Assembly (NCBI GenBank): GCA_946479395.1
Contig: CAMLFV010000020.1
Span: forward strand, 1 to 19,187
DNA: 19,187 nt
Reading direction: 5' to 3'
Source of the DNA: an uncultured Flavobacterium sp.
GTDB lineage: Bacteria > Bacteroidota > Bacteroidia > Flavobacteriales > Flavobacteriaceae
The translations under genes were made by a program, and so were the position numbers. The notes below the pieces were generated by a model. That model made no database searches. It was not told the origin of the DNA and was given only the letters and a program-made list of their open reading frames with translations. Positions 1-7,365 of the stretch are shown in pieces. Each line of letters begins with the position of its first letter. Position 1 is the stretch's first letter.

Positions 1-828
1 TATGCGTTAATGTACCCAAACATTAGAATTGTTGATGTAGTGAACAACGAAACTTTTTGGGGAAATAAAAAATATGCCATTACCTTGGCAATTAAAGCCA
101 GCAAATATGAATACTTGGTTTGCATTGATGCCGATAAAAAAATACAATCAAATAATTGGTTGGTTCAGTTAACATCGCATTTTACCTTAAACAAAACCAT
201 TATTTTAGGATCTTTTTTTTACAGCAAACAAAAAGGCTTCTTCAACAAATACTTGCGTTTTTTTCACACCATGCAGCAAATTCAGTCGGTTGCTTGGACA
301 AAAATCAGTCAGCCTTACAGTTTAAATCTGCAGCAAATCGCCTTTAAAAAAGAAGATTTTTACAATGTAAACGGGTTTATCAACCACATGCAGAAACCTT
401 TATTCATGAACGAATATCTGGTGAACGATGCATCAACATCAAAAAACACCACGATTTGCGAACATCCCGATGCAATGATTGAAACCGAAGCGTTGAACCG
501 TAAAGATTTTAAAATTTTTAAAAACCAGCAAATCAAACTATTATCAAACCTTAAAGGATCTGCAGCATTTAAAATCAAACTTTTTAATTTACTACAATTT
601 TTATTTATCGCAACTGCAATTGCATCATTCATAACCCTTGAATATTGGTATGTTACGTTGGCAATTGTACTTTTACGTTACCTTATTATCTGGATATTAT
701 TTGCTAAAGCAGCTAAAAAATTCCGTTACAACGATCTAGCTTTTTACTTTCCTTTGTTCGATTTGTTTTATATCTTTATGCAAATTCAACTATTTTTAGG
801 AAACCTTTTCAAAAAATCAACAACGTAA
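1..828 (+). CDS. Family 2 glycosyltransferase, membrane-anchored, 5' end outside the window
   Basis: The frame is open to the first base, so the ATG at 10 is internal and roughly the first 80-100 residues, including the nucleotide-binding start of the GT-A fold, are missing. What remains begins inside the GT2 domain. KKYAITLAIKAS followed by CIDADKKIQSNNWL is the usual GK.AL..AI plus DxD-like metal/sugar-nucleotide site. The C-terminal third (about residues 195-268) has two or three hydrophobic segments (LLQFLFIATAIASFITL, YVTLAIVLLRYLIIWILF, FYFPLFDLFYIFMQIQLFLG), so the protein probably sits in the inner membrane and transfers sugar to a lipid or envelope glycan. The region after NGFINHM reads QKPLFMNEYLVN, where I would expect a GEDD-like acidic motif. 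The catalytic site may be divergent. One base separates its stop from the sigma factor start, which implies co-transcription. Substrate unknown. Confidence 0.8.
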   Translation, partial: YALMYPNIRIVDVVNNETFWGNKKYAITLAIKASKYEYLVCIDADKKIQSNNWLVQLTSHFTLNKTIILGSFFYSKQKGFFNKYLRFFHTMQQIQSVAWTKISQPYSLNLQQIAFKKEDFYNVNGFINHMQKPLFMNEYLVNDASTSKNTTICEHPDAMIETEALNRKDFKIFKNQQIKLLSNLKGSAAFKIKLFNLLQFLFIATAIASFITLEYWYVTLAIVLLRYLIIWILFAKAAKKFRYNDLAFYFPLFDLFYIFMQIQLFLGNLFKKSTT

Positions 829-829
829 C

Positions 830-1399
830 GTGGCACAAAAAACGGCAAGTGAAATTGCAGTATTAATAGAAAATGCAAAAACAGGAAGTCAGACTGCTTT
901 TACTGCCCTGTTGGATATTTATTGGACAGAAGTGTATCATTTTATCTTGAAAAGAACCGAAAATGAAACCGATGCCGAAGATATTACCATTGAAACTTTT
1001 GCCAAAGCGTTTGATAAACTTTCACAATACAAAACCGAATTTGCGTTTAACACGTGGCTGATTGCCATTGCTAAAAATGTTCATATTGATTTAATCAGAA
1101 AGCGAAAAAGCAATGATATAGTTAATTTAAACGATAACGAAGAATTTTTGTTTGATACCCTTGCAGATGAAGACACCTTAGAAGACCAATTGATTTACGA
1201 ACAAAATCTGGCAACATTAAAACTTTGTATTAAACAGTTAAAACCGCATTATCAGCAAATTATTCAGTTGCGCTATTTTCAGGAACGAAGTTATAATGAA
1301 ATTGCCGAAATAATCAACGAGCCGTTAAACAATGTGAAAATTAAGATTTTGCGTGCTAAAAAATTATTGACCGAATTGATAAAAAAGCAAAACGAGTAA
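830..1399 (+). CDS. ECF-type RNA polymerase sigma factor
   Basis: The 189-residue protein has the two-domain layout of extracytoplasmic-function sigma factors. Region 2 covers about residues 20-95, with the core-binding and -10-recognition helix DAEDITIETFAKAFDKL and then FNTWLIAIAKNVHIDLIRKRK. Region 4 covers about residues 130-185, with QLKPHYQQIIQLRYFQERSYNEIAEI and a recognition helix around NNVKIKILRAKKLL. The start is GTG at 830, giving MAQKTASEI; no in-frame ATG lies close enough to keep all of region 2. The gene starts one base after the glycosyltransferase stop, so it is probably translationally coupled to it. No anti-sigma factor gene follows. The next gene is separated by 61 bases containing its own promoter-like box, so what controls this sigma factor is not visible. 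Confidence 0.93.
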   Translation: MAQKTASEIAVLIENAKTGSQTAFTALLDIYWTEVYHFILKRTENETDAEDITIETFAKAFDKLSQYKTEFAFNTWLIAIAKNVHIDLIRKRKSNDIVNLNDNEEFLFDTLADEDTLEDQLIYEQNLATLKLCIKQLKPHYQQIIQLRYFQERSYNEIAEIINEPLNNVKIKILRAKKLLTELIKKQNE

Positions 1400-1433
1400 T
1401 TTTAAAACGACACAATTTTGTTAATTTCTTTAC

Positions 1434-1441
1434 TATTTTTG
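1434..1441 (+). promoter_or_regulatory. Bacteroidota-type -7 box TATTTTTG
   Basis: TATTTTTG matches the flavobacterial -7 consensus TAnnTTTG exactly. It ends 19 bases before the ATG at 1461. A TTTTG lies 13 bases upstream (1416-1420 region), closer than the usual spacing to a -33 TTG, so only the -7 box is well supported. Confidence 0.45.
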
Positions 1442-1460
1442 AAGTATCAAAATTATTAAA

Positions 1461-2123
1461 ATGAAAGAAGATATTTTAGAACAATTAGTTGACGGTTATT
1501 TTCTTCGACAACCTGCTACATTTACTAAACACAATGTAAAGTTCAAACCAAAAAAAGAAGATATAGCTTTATTAGATAATCTAACTCGAGGAAAATTTTC
1601 CGTTCATTCAGATATTGATGTTTTAGCAATACATTTAAACGAAGAAAACGAGAAAAAAGTATCTGTAGTTAGTTGTAAATCTTGGCAAGATGGTTTTGAT
1701 ATTGATTTGTATTATAACCATTTGATCGACGAAGAAAAAAGAAATGTAAAAAAGGGAACAGGTCCTATTTGGAAGAGATTTAGAGAATTAGTAGAACCTA
1801 ATTGGGCTAAAGCTTTCAGAGAAAAAATATATGAAGAAACAAATTCATACGATTTCACATATTACATTGCAGTTACAAAGATTACAAAAAAATCAAAAAT
1901 TGAAGACTTTGAAAATTGTGATACATTTCTAAATCTACTTTCAGATAACGGTAAAAACAAGGTCAAAATAAAATTTCTAACCTTAGGAGATATTGTTTCA
2001 GAAATAATGAATGAGAACAGTAACACAACAGTTGAATCAACAGAAATTGGACGATTTCTTCAACTCATAAAAGCTGCCGGACTAAAGTTTCAGCCTACAA
2101 CAACTCAAATAGTCGTTCCTTAA
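1461..2123 (+). CDS. Hypothetical protein, possible PD-(D/E)XK-like nuclease fold
   Basis: I do not recognise a named family. The 220-residue protein is soluble, with no signal peptide or membrane segment. Residues 50-75 read SDIDVLAIHLN, a short charged turn, then VSVVSCKSW. This is an acidic residue on one strand (D53), a hydrophobic strand, and x-C-K (S71-C72-K73), which resembles the PD-(D/E)XK core of restriction-type and repair nucleases. The usual acidic residue before xK is serine here, so activity is uncertain. The next 40 residues are rich in K, W and R, and the C-terminal half is helical with alternating charge. The gene has its own -7-like box and sits at the edge of a region full of defence genes, consistent with a nuclease role but not proof of one. 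Confidence 0.6.
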   Translation: MKEDILEQLVDGYFLRQPATFTKHNVKFKPKKEDIALLDNLTRGKFSVHSDIDVLAIHLNEENEKKVSVVSCKSWQDGFDIDLYYNHLIDEEKRNVKKGTGPIWKRFRELVEPNWAKAFREKIYEETNSYDFTYYIAVTKITKKSKIEDFENCDTFLNLLSDNGKNKVKIKFLTLGDIVSEIMNENSNTTVESTEIGRFLQLIKAAGLKFQPTTTQIVVP

Positions 2124-2140
2124 AGTAAATTTATAAATTT

Positions 2141-2689
2141 ATGAGAAAAGTAATTTTAGATTTAGCGGTTAGTTTAGATGGTTTTATTGAAGGATCGAAC
2201 GGAGAAATAGATTGGTGTATCATGGATGATGATATGGATTTTGATGGATTTCTTTCCAATATAGATACTATTTTTTATGGCAGAGTAAGTTATGATTCAT
2301 GGGGAAATTATCAACCTGATAACAATGCCGATACTTCTGAAAAAGCCTTTTGGTAAAACATTCATTCAAAAAAGAAATATGTTTTTTCAAGCGAAATCAG
2401 AAATGATGAAAATGCTACTTTTATAAATTCTAACATTGCCGATAAAGTTGCCGAAATTAAAAATCAATCGGGAAAAGATATCTGGCTTTACGGCGGGGCA
2501 AGTCTTATTCAAACTTTTATTCAGCTAAATTTGATTGATGTTTATAGAATTTCGGTTCATCCCATAGCTTTAGGAACGGGCAAACCGTTATTTGAAAATC
2601 TTACCAACCGATTGAATTTAAAACTGATACAAACCAATACCTTTAAATCGGGCGTTGTACAATTGATCTACGAACCTGTAAAAGATTAA
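2141..2689 (+). pseudogene. Dihydrofolate reductase/RibD C-terminal family protein, broken by one in-frame TAA
   Basis: The first 71 codons encode MRKVILDLAVSLDGFIEG, NGEIDW and IDTIFYGRVSYDSWG, the standard N-terminus of the small DHFR-like/RibD-C oxidoreductases. A TAA at 2354-2356 interrupts the frame after EKAFW. The same frame then continues without another stop to 2687-2689 and encodes the rest of the fold: IHSKKKYVFSSEI, the NADPH-binding turn DIWLYGGASLIQTFIQLNLID, VYRISVHPIALGTGKPLF, and a final FKSGVVQLIYEPVKD. A single substitution such as AAA or GAA to TAA would explain it, since no length change is needed. Restored, the protein would be about 181 residues, normal for the family. 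Two bases separate its end from the Crp-like gene. The cause could be a recent nonsense mutation or a sequencing error. Confidence 0.88.
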
Positions 2690-2691
2690 AT

Positions 2692-3267
2692 ATGGTTGAA
2701 CTTTTCAAAGCGCATTTAGATAAATTTGTTTCGATAACCAATGTTGAATTCTCTCAAATAATTTCATTTTTTGAAGTGAGATCAATCCGAAAAAAAGAAA
2801 ATCTTTTAGAAGAAGGACAAATATGCAAAGAACATTTTTTTGTTTTGAAAGGTATTTTACGCAAGTTCTACATCAACGAAAAAGGATCTGAGCAAACTAC
2901 CGAATTTGCTATTGAAAACTGGTGGATGACAGATAATATGGCATACAAACATCAATCGCAAACCGAATTTTACATTCAGGCAGTTGAAAAAACAGAACTT
3001 TTAGTCATCACACAAAAAAATCAGGAATTACTTTTAAATAAATTTCCACAATTAGAACGTTATTTCCGGTTTGTTTACCAACATGCGTATGCTGCCGCAC
3101 AAATGCGTATTAAATACATTTTTTCTTTTGCTAAAGACGAATTTTATTTTAATCTTTTAAAGAAACATCCCGAATTTGTTCAGCGTGTTCCGCAATATTT
3201 AATCGCATCTTTTTTAGGTTTTACGCCAGAATATTTAAGCGAAATTCGCAAGAAAAATGTTTCTTAA
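2692..3267 (+). CDS. Crp/Fnr-family transcriptional regulator (short flavobacterial type)
   Basis: The 191-residue protein has an N-terminal cyclic-nucleotide-binding-like beta-roll (about residues 15-120). Segments FEVRSIRKKENLLEEGQIC, FVLKGILRKFYINEKG and IENWWMTDNM are typical of the Bacteroidota Crp/Fnr-like group. The C-terminus is a compact winged helix, with YLIASFLGFTPEYLSEIRKK as the recognition element. No iron-sulphur cysteine set is present, so an FNR-type oxygen sensor is unlikely, and the ligand is unknown. Genes of this type often sit beside small redox or AhpD-like genes that they are thought to control. Here both neighbours, the DHFR-like gene and the carboxymuconolactone decarboxylase gene, are broken, leaving the regulator intact but apparently without its local targets. 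Confidence 0.9.
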   Translation: MVELFKAHLDKFVSITNVEFSQIISFFEVRSIRKKENLLEEGQICKEHFFVLKGILRKFYINEKGSEQTTEFAIENWWMTDNMAYKHQSQTEFYIQAVEKTELLVITQKNQELLLNKFPQLERYFRFVYQHAYAAAQMRIKYIFSFAKDEFYFNLLKKHPEFVQRVPQYLIASFLGFTPEYLSEIRKKNVS

Positions 3268-3329
3268 ACCAGTTTAAGTTTTTGCATTGAACTGTTTCTC
3301 AACTTTGCATCAGATAAAAATAAGAAATC

Positions 3330-3452
3330 ATGACAAAACGTATTAACATCAACAAAACGGCACCACAAGCATATAAAGCAATGATGGGATTAGAAATGTA
3401 TCTTGCAAAGCGCACTACTAAAATAATCTGTGAATCAGCGGGTATAATATAG
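3330..3452 (+). pseudogene. Truncated carboxymuconolactone decarboxylase / AhpD-like gene (N-terminal fragment)
   Basis: A 40-codon frame begins MTKRININKTAPQAYKAM and continues MGLEMYLAK, the conserved start of AhpD-like carboxymuconolactone decarboxylases of flavobacteria. After about codon 27 the match ends: the tail RTTKIICESAGII stops at TAG. The catalytic CxxC region that should follow (typically INGC.YCI) is absent from this frame and from the next bases. The break is near 3410, so the rest of the gene has been deleted or replaced. It follows the Crp-like gene by 62 bases, in the arrangement expected of a regulator and its target. Family assignment rests on about 27 residues. Confidence 0.65.
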
Positions 3453-3478
3453 ACATTCTGACTGCAGTACAGTTTTAT

Positions 3479-3516
3479 TTTATCAAAAAATCAGTATATT
3501 TGAATTTATCAAAAAA
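3479..3516 (+). promoter_or_regulatory. Promoter of the XRE gene flanked by 12-bp direct repeats
   Basis: TATATTTG at 3495-3502 matches the flavobacterial -7 consensus exactly. The 12-mer TTTATCAAAAAA occurs at 3479-3490 and again at 3505-3516, a 26-bp period, so the -7 box lies between the two copies. A repressor bound at either copy would cover the promoter. The downstream gene encodes an XRE DNA-binding protein, so autoregulation is the simple guess. The repeats are A-rich, and chance cannot be excluded. Confidence 0.5.
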
Positions 3517-3526
3517 CGGAGGCCTT

Positions 3527-3943
3527 ATGGAGACTACAAGCAAAAAGCATTTAGGACGCAACATCAGCCGCATACGCGAAATGAAAGGAATGAAACAGGA
3601 AACACTTGCCGAGATTCTGGGTATCAGCCAACAGAAAATGTCGGTAATAGAAAATACAGAAGAATTGGACGATGCCAAACTAAACGAAATTGCCAAAGCT
3701 TTGGAAGTACCGGCAAGCGCTATTAAAGAGTATTCTGACGAAAGAATGATTAATTTTGTAAATAATTTTTATGATAACAGTTTATCAAATAGCCAAGGAG
3801 CAATATTTTCTCCGTCTAATTGCAACTTCAATCCTTTAGACAAACTTGTTGAAGCGTACGATGAAAACAAGAAATTATACGAACGCCTTTTACAGGCAGA
3901 AAAAGATAAAACTTCGTATTTGGAGCAATTGTTAAAAAAATAA
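3527..3943 (+). CDS. XRE-family helix-turn-helix transcriptional regulator
   Basis: The 138-residue protein has an N-terminal lambda-repressor-type HTH at about residues 8-64: LGRNISRIREMKGMKQETLA, then ILGISQQKMSVIE as turn plus recognition helix, then a last helix KLNEIAKALEVPASAI. A linker follows, and the C-terminal LVEAYDENKKLYERLLQAEK region is probably a coiled coil for dimerisation. I chose ATG at 3527 over the in-frame TTG at 3500 because the TTG lies inside the -7 promoter box and GGAGG at 3518-3522 is well placed for 3527. A clear ribosome-binding site like this is unusual in Bacteroidota. The gene is alone on its strand, and faces the end of the hsd cluster tail to tail. It may control its own promoter; any role in the defence cluster is speculation. 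Confidence 0.9.
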   Translation: METTSKKHLGRNISRIREMKGMKQETLAEILGISQQKMSVIENTEELDDAKLNEIAKALEVPASAIKEYSDERMINFVNNFYDNSLSNSQGAIFSPSNCNFNPLDKLVEAYDENKKLYERLLQAEKDKTSYLEQLLKK

Positions 3944-3978
3944 GAATTACTCAATTAACGAACCATACCATAAAAAGT

Positions 3979-4018
3979 AAAAAATTCGGCTATTTCAGAA
4001 AGAGACAGCCGATTTTTC
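3979..4018. terminator. Probable bidirectional intrinsic terminator
   Basis: TCGGCT (3986-3991) pairs with AGCCGA (4007-4012) across a 15-base loop. On the plus strand TTTTT follows. On the minus strand the hairpin is followed by ATTTTTTAC. It lies about 40 bases after the XRE stop and about 180 bases past the hsdR stop, between two convergent genes. The remainder, 4020-4198, shows no gene or RNA that I can support. Confidence 0.65.
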
Positions 4019-4198
4019 TATATATAAACGTTTTTGCCGAAAATGTGTTTCATGCACTAAAGTAGCCTTTGCCATGCTTTATGTACGGAGTATCTACCTA
4101 GGTACTGTTTTAGAAGATCTTTCGGTTGGGTGGTTTTGCGTTATTTTTATTTTTTAAAACGATACGTGCTAGAAATATATGTTATTCGTAACGGGTAA

Positions 4199-7100
4199 CT
4201 ATCTATTCTTCTTAAAATTCTCTGCTTGTTCCAATACATTTTTATACACATCGTCTTGTGTAATGGGTGGATAACCGAATTGATGCAGTTTTACAATTAT
4301 ATCCATTTTAAGTTGTGCTTTAATATCGTCACGGTCGCTCCAATCAGGATATTTAGCGGTATTGTCAACAATGCTTTTTATTTCACGAGCTAGCTCAAGC
4401 ATCTTATCTTTATCAAATTCAAAACCGTATTGTTTACAAATCATATCCAAAATGTCATAGAAAGCTTTTTCTTCGTAATCTATTCCTAAATCTTGAAACG
4501 AATCCATTTCAACACGAAGTTTGATTATGAGATCCAACATTTGTTCTGCGGTATCAAACTGAATGCCTTCATAATCTAAGATATCACCTTCGCTTCGTTC
4601 ATTATAGCGATTAATGATCGATTGCAATCGCTCTGAAAAATCTTGTCCTTTAACTTTATTAACCTTTTTAAAATCGTTAATTGTCTGTTTCAGTAATCGT
4701 TCTAATATTTTTATTTTCGTATTGGGTAATTCCAAATTAGATATTTTCTCGATGAATTTATCATTGAACAAATCAATCGCATTTGCTTTATTGTCATCTA
4801 ACTTAAAAATCTCTTCAACACCTTCAGAAATAATTGCTTCTTCTACCAACTTAGCAACTTTTGCATTCATTTGAGCCGTATCGGGTGCTTCACCTTTTGT
4901 TAGTTTCACCACAATAGATTTTACTGCAAAATAAAAATGAATTTCATCTACTTCTCTCGAACTAAACAATTCTGAACCGCTTACTAGATTGTATGAAGAT
5001 TTTAGCTTCTTGGTTACATTCACAAAAAACTTCTCAGATTCTTCTGTCAGCAATACCAATTCAGAAGCTCTGTTTAAACAGTTTAAACGCTGAACAGGTA
5101 ATCCTTCAAAATAATCTTTTGTATCAAAGCGATGAAAAAATTGGCGTAATAAATCTAACTGATCTCTAACAATGATTTCTGCTTGTGAAATATCTTCAAA
5201 ATCATCATCGGCAGTTTGATTGTTAAACATACCTAAGGCATGATTCAAATTCTTTTTGATGCCGATATAATCTACTACCAAACCACGATCTTTTCCTTGG
5301 TATTTTCGGTTTACTCGAGAAATAGTCTGTATTAGATTATGTGTTTGCAAAGGTTTGTCAATATAAATCGTATCCAAAAAAGGAACATCAAAACCTGTTA
5401 ACCACATATCAACCACGATGGCAATTTTAAAATTGGAATTGATTTGTTTAAACTGTCGATCCAGTTCTTTACGATCCTCTTTACTACCTAATAAATCCCA
5501 CAATTCCTTTTCATCATCTTTATTACGTGTCATAATCATCTTAACACGCTCAATAGGCTTGATTTCTTTTTGTTCTTTTTCGCTCAATGATTCCGGAAGC
5601 ATCATTTCTCCCCATTCAGGTCGTAAAGCTAAAATCTCTTGATACAACTTGTAAGCAATGCCACGAGAAGCACATACAAACATGACTTTGCCGGCTACTG
5701 TTGCGTTTTCTTCCAAACGATTTTCATAATGCTCCACAAAATCTTTCGCAATTGCTTTTATACGGTCACCATCACCTAAAACCACTTCCATTTTGGCAAT
5801 GGCTTTTTGGCTGGCTTCTACATGATATTCTGATGCACCTTCGGCCACCGCATTTTCATAATATTGTTCAATTTCCTGAACTTTATTGTAATCTAAATTC
5901 ACTTTTGCAGCCCGACCTTCATACACCAATCGCACGGTAATTTCATCATTTACCGATTCAAGCATGGTATATTGATCTACCACGTCACCAAATACTTCTA
6001 ACGTTTTATCAATTGGTGTTCCTGTAAAACCTACATACGTTGCATTTGGTAAGGAATCGTGCAGGTATTTGGCAAAACCATACAATTTCGTAACACCTTT
6101 CTCTTCATCAATTTTTACTTTCAAATCTAAATTGACTTGGGAACGATGGGCTTCATCTGAAATACAAATAATATTGGTTCTGTCTGATAAAATATCTGCA
6201 TCTTCGGCAAACTTTTGTACCGTTGTTAAATACACACCGCCACTTTCAATCCCTTGCAATCGGTTTCTTAAATCAGCTCTTGATTCAATATTGATGATGT
6301 TTTCATCTCCAATAAATTTTTTGGCATTGGTAAAATCTTTAGATAATTGATCGTCTAAATCGGTACGATCGGAAATGATGATGATGGTTGGACTTGCAAA
6401 TTCTGTAGAACGCATCAACAAACGAGAAAGGTACAACATAGTGTAACTCTTACCACAACCTGTTGCTCCAAAATACGTTCCGCCTTTACCATCGCCTTCG
6501 GGTTTACGGTGTTTCAAGATATTTTGATAGAGTTTGTTAGACGCATAATATTTCGGATAACGTGTTAATATTTTCAGTTCGTTTTTTGATGTATCAGGAA
6601 ACAACACAAAGTGATGAATAATATCAACTAAACGGTTTTGGTTCAACATTCCATGAACTATTGAAGTAGTAGTCTCAATACCTGTTAAGGCTTTCTTTTC
6701 TGCTCCAGTAATCTTGTTCCATCCGTAGAAAAATTCGTACGGTGAAAACACTGTTCCGGCTTTATTGTTCACCCCATCACTAATCACACAAAATACATTG
6801 TATTTCATCAGTTCCGGAATATCTTTTTTATAGCGAATTGTCAACTGTTTAAAAGCATTATAGATAGTAACCTTTTCTTCAATCAAAGTCTTAAACTCAA
6901 ATACCACCAACGGAATTCCGTTTATATACAAAATTAAATCAGGAATACGCAGTTCCGAACCTTGAATTTCTAATTGATTGACGATTTTGAAGGTATTGGC
7001 TTGTATGTGCTCAATATCTATATATCGAATATGTAAATCTTTCTTATTAGGATCATTTCGTTTAAAAATCAAACCATCTGCCAATAATTTATAGATGTAT

Positions 7101-7336
7101 TTGTTAGATTCATACAAATTAGAAGCCGATTGAAAAGCGATTTCATTGGTAATGCTTTCCAATTCTATTTCTTCTAAATCTTCATAACGATTCTGTAAAA
7201 ACGCACGCAAATCATCCTTGATCAATACCTCTTGATTCGAGCTTCTCTGCAACTGTTTTCCATCAACATAAGTATAGCCTTCTGTTTCCAAAAGGCTGAT
7301 AAATGCTTGTTCTAATTGAGATTCGGTGTATTTCAT
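4199..7336 (-). CDS. hsdR: Type I restriction endonuclease, R (HsdR) subunit
   Basis: The 1045-residue protein is the DNA-translocating and cleaving subunit of a type I restriction complex (R2M2S), which cuts unmodified DNA far from the recognition site. The N-terminal nuclease domain has PD at 132-133 and E147-F-K149 (IPDLILY then VVFEFKT). The superfamily 2 motor follows: Walker A GATGCGKS at 290-297, DEAH at 394-397, a VGFTGTP motif near 440, DMWLTGFDVP and then QTISRVNR at 670-677. The C-terminal 300 residues are helical and would contact HsdM/HsdS. Length and motifs are complete, so the subunit looks active. It is the last gene of the minus-strand cluster, 29 bases after the AbiEii toxin gene and far from hsdM/hsdS. 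Its nearest upstream promoter-like element is the one before abiEi. Confidence 0.97.
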   Translation of the reverse strand: MKYTESQLEQAFISLLETEGYTYVDGKQLQRSSNQEVLIKDDLRAFLQNRYEDLEEIELESITNEIAFQSASNLYESNKYIYKLLADGLIFKRNDPNKKDLHIRYIDIEHIQANTFKIVNQLEIQGSELRIPDLILYINGIPLVVFEFKTLIEEKVTIYNAFKQLTIRYKKDIPELMKYNVFCVISDGVNNKAGTVFSPYEFFYGWNKITGAEKKALTGIETTTSIVHGMLNQNRLVDIIHHFVLFPDTSKNELKILTRYPKYYASNKLYQNILKHRKPEGDGKGGTYFGATGCGKSYTMLYLSRLLMRSTEFASPTIIIISDRTDLDDQLSKDFTNAKKFIGDENIINIESRADLRNRLQGIESGGVYLTTVQKFAEDADILSDRTNIICISDEAHRSQVNLDLKVKIDEEKGVTKLYGFAKYLHDSLPNATYVGFTGTPIDKTLEVFGDVVDQYTMLESVNDEITVRLVYEGRAAKVNLDYNKVQEIEQYYENAVAEGASEYHVEASQKAIAKMEVVLGDGDRIKAIAKDFVEHYENRLEENATVAGKVMFVCASRGIAYKLYQEILALRPEWGEMMLPESLSEKEQKEIKPIERVKMIMTRNKDDEKELWDLLGSKEDRKELDRQFKQINSNFKIAIVVDMWLTGFDVPFLDTIYIDKPLQTHNLIQTISRVNRKYQGKDRGLVVDYIGIKKNLNHALGMFNNQTADDDFEDISQAEIIVRDQLDLLRQFFHRFDTKDYFEGLPVQRLNCLNRASELVLLTEESEKFFVNVTKKLKSSYNLVSGSELFSSREVDEIHFYFAVKSIVVKLTKGEAPDTAQMNAKVAKLVEEAIISEGVEEIFKLDDNKANAIDLFNDKFIEKISNLELPNTKIKILERLLKQTINDFKKVNKVKGQDFSERLQSIINRYNERSEGDILDYEGIQFDTAEQMLDLIIKLRVEMDSFQDLGIDYEEKAFYDILDMICKQYGFEFDKDKMLELAREIKSIVDNTAKYPDWSDRDDIKAQLKMDIIVKLHQFGYPPITQDDVYKNVLEQAENFKKNR

Positions 7337-7365
7337 GTTTTTTATAGTAGTGTTTGGTATTTGGA

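Noticed and set aside
4020..4198. Small RNA or gene in the gap after the terminator
   Set aside because: No open frame of note, no stable hairpin other than the terminator, and no -7 box in a useful position.
5418..6350. Plus-strand open frames opposite hsdR
   Set aside because: Shadow frames of the conserved motor domain, low-complexity composition, no independent support.
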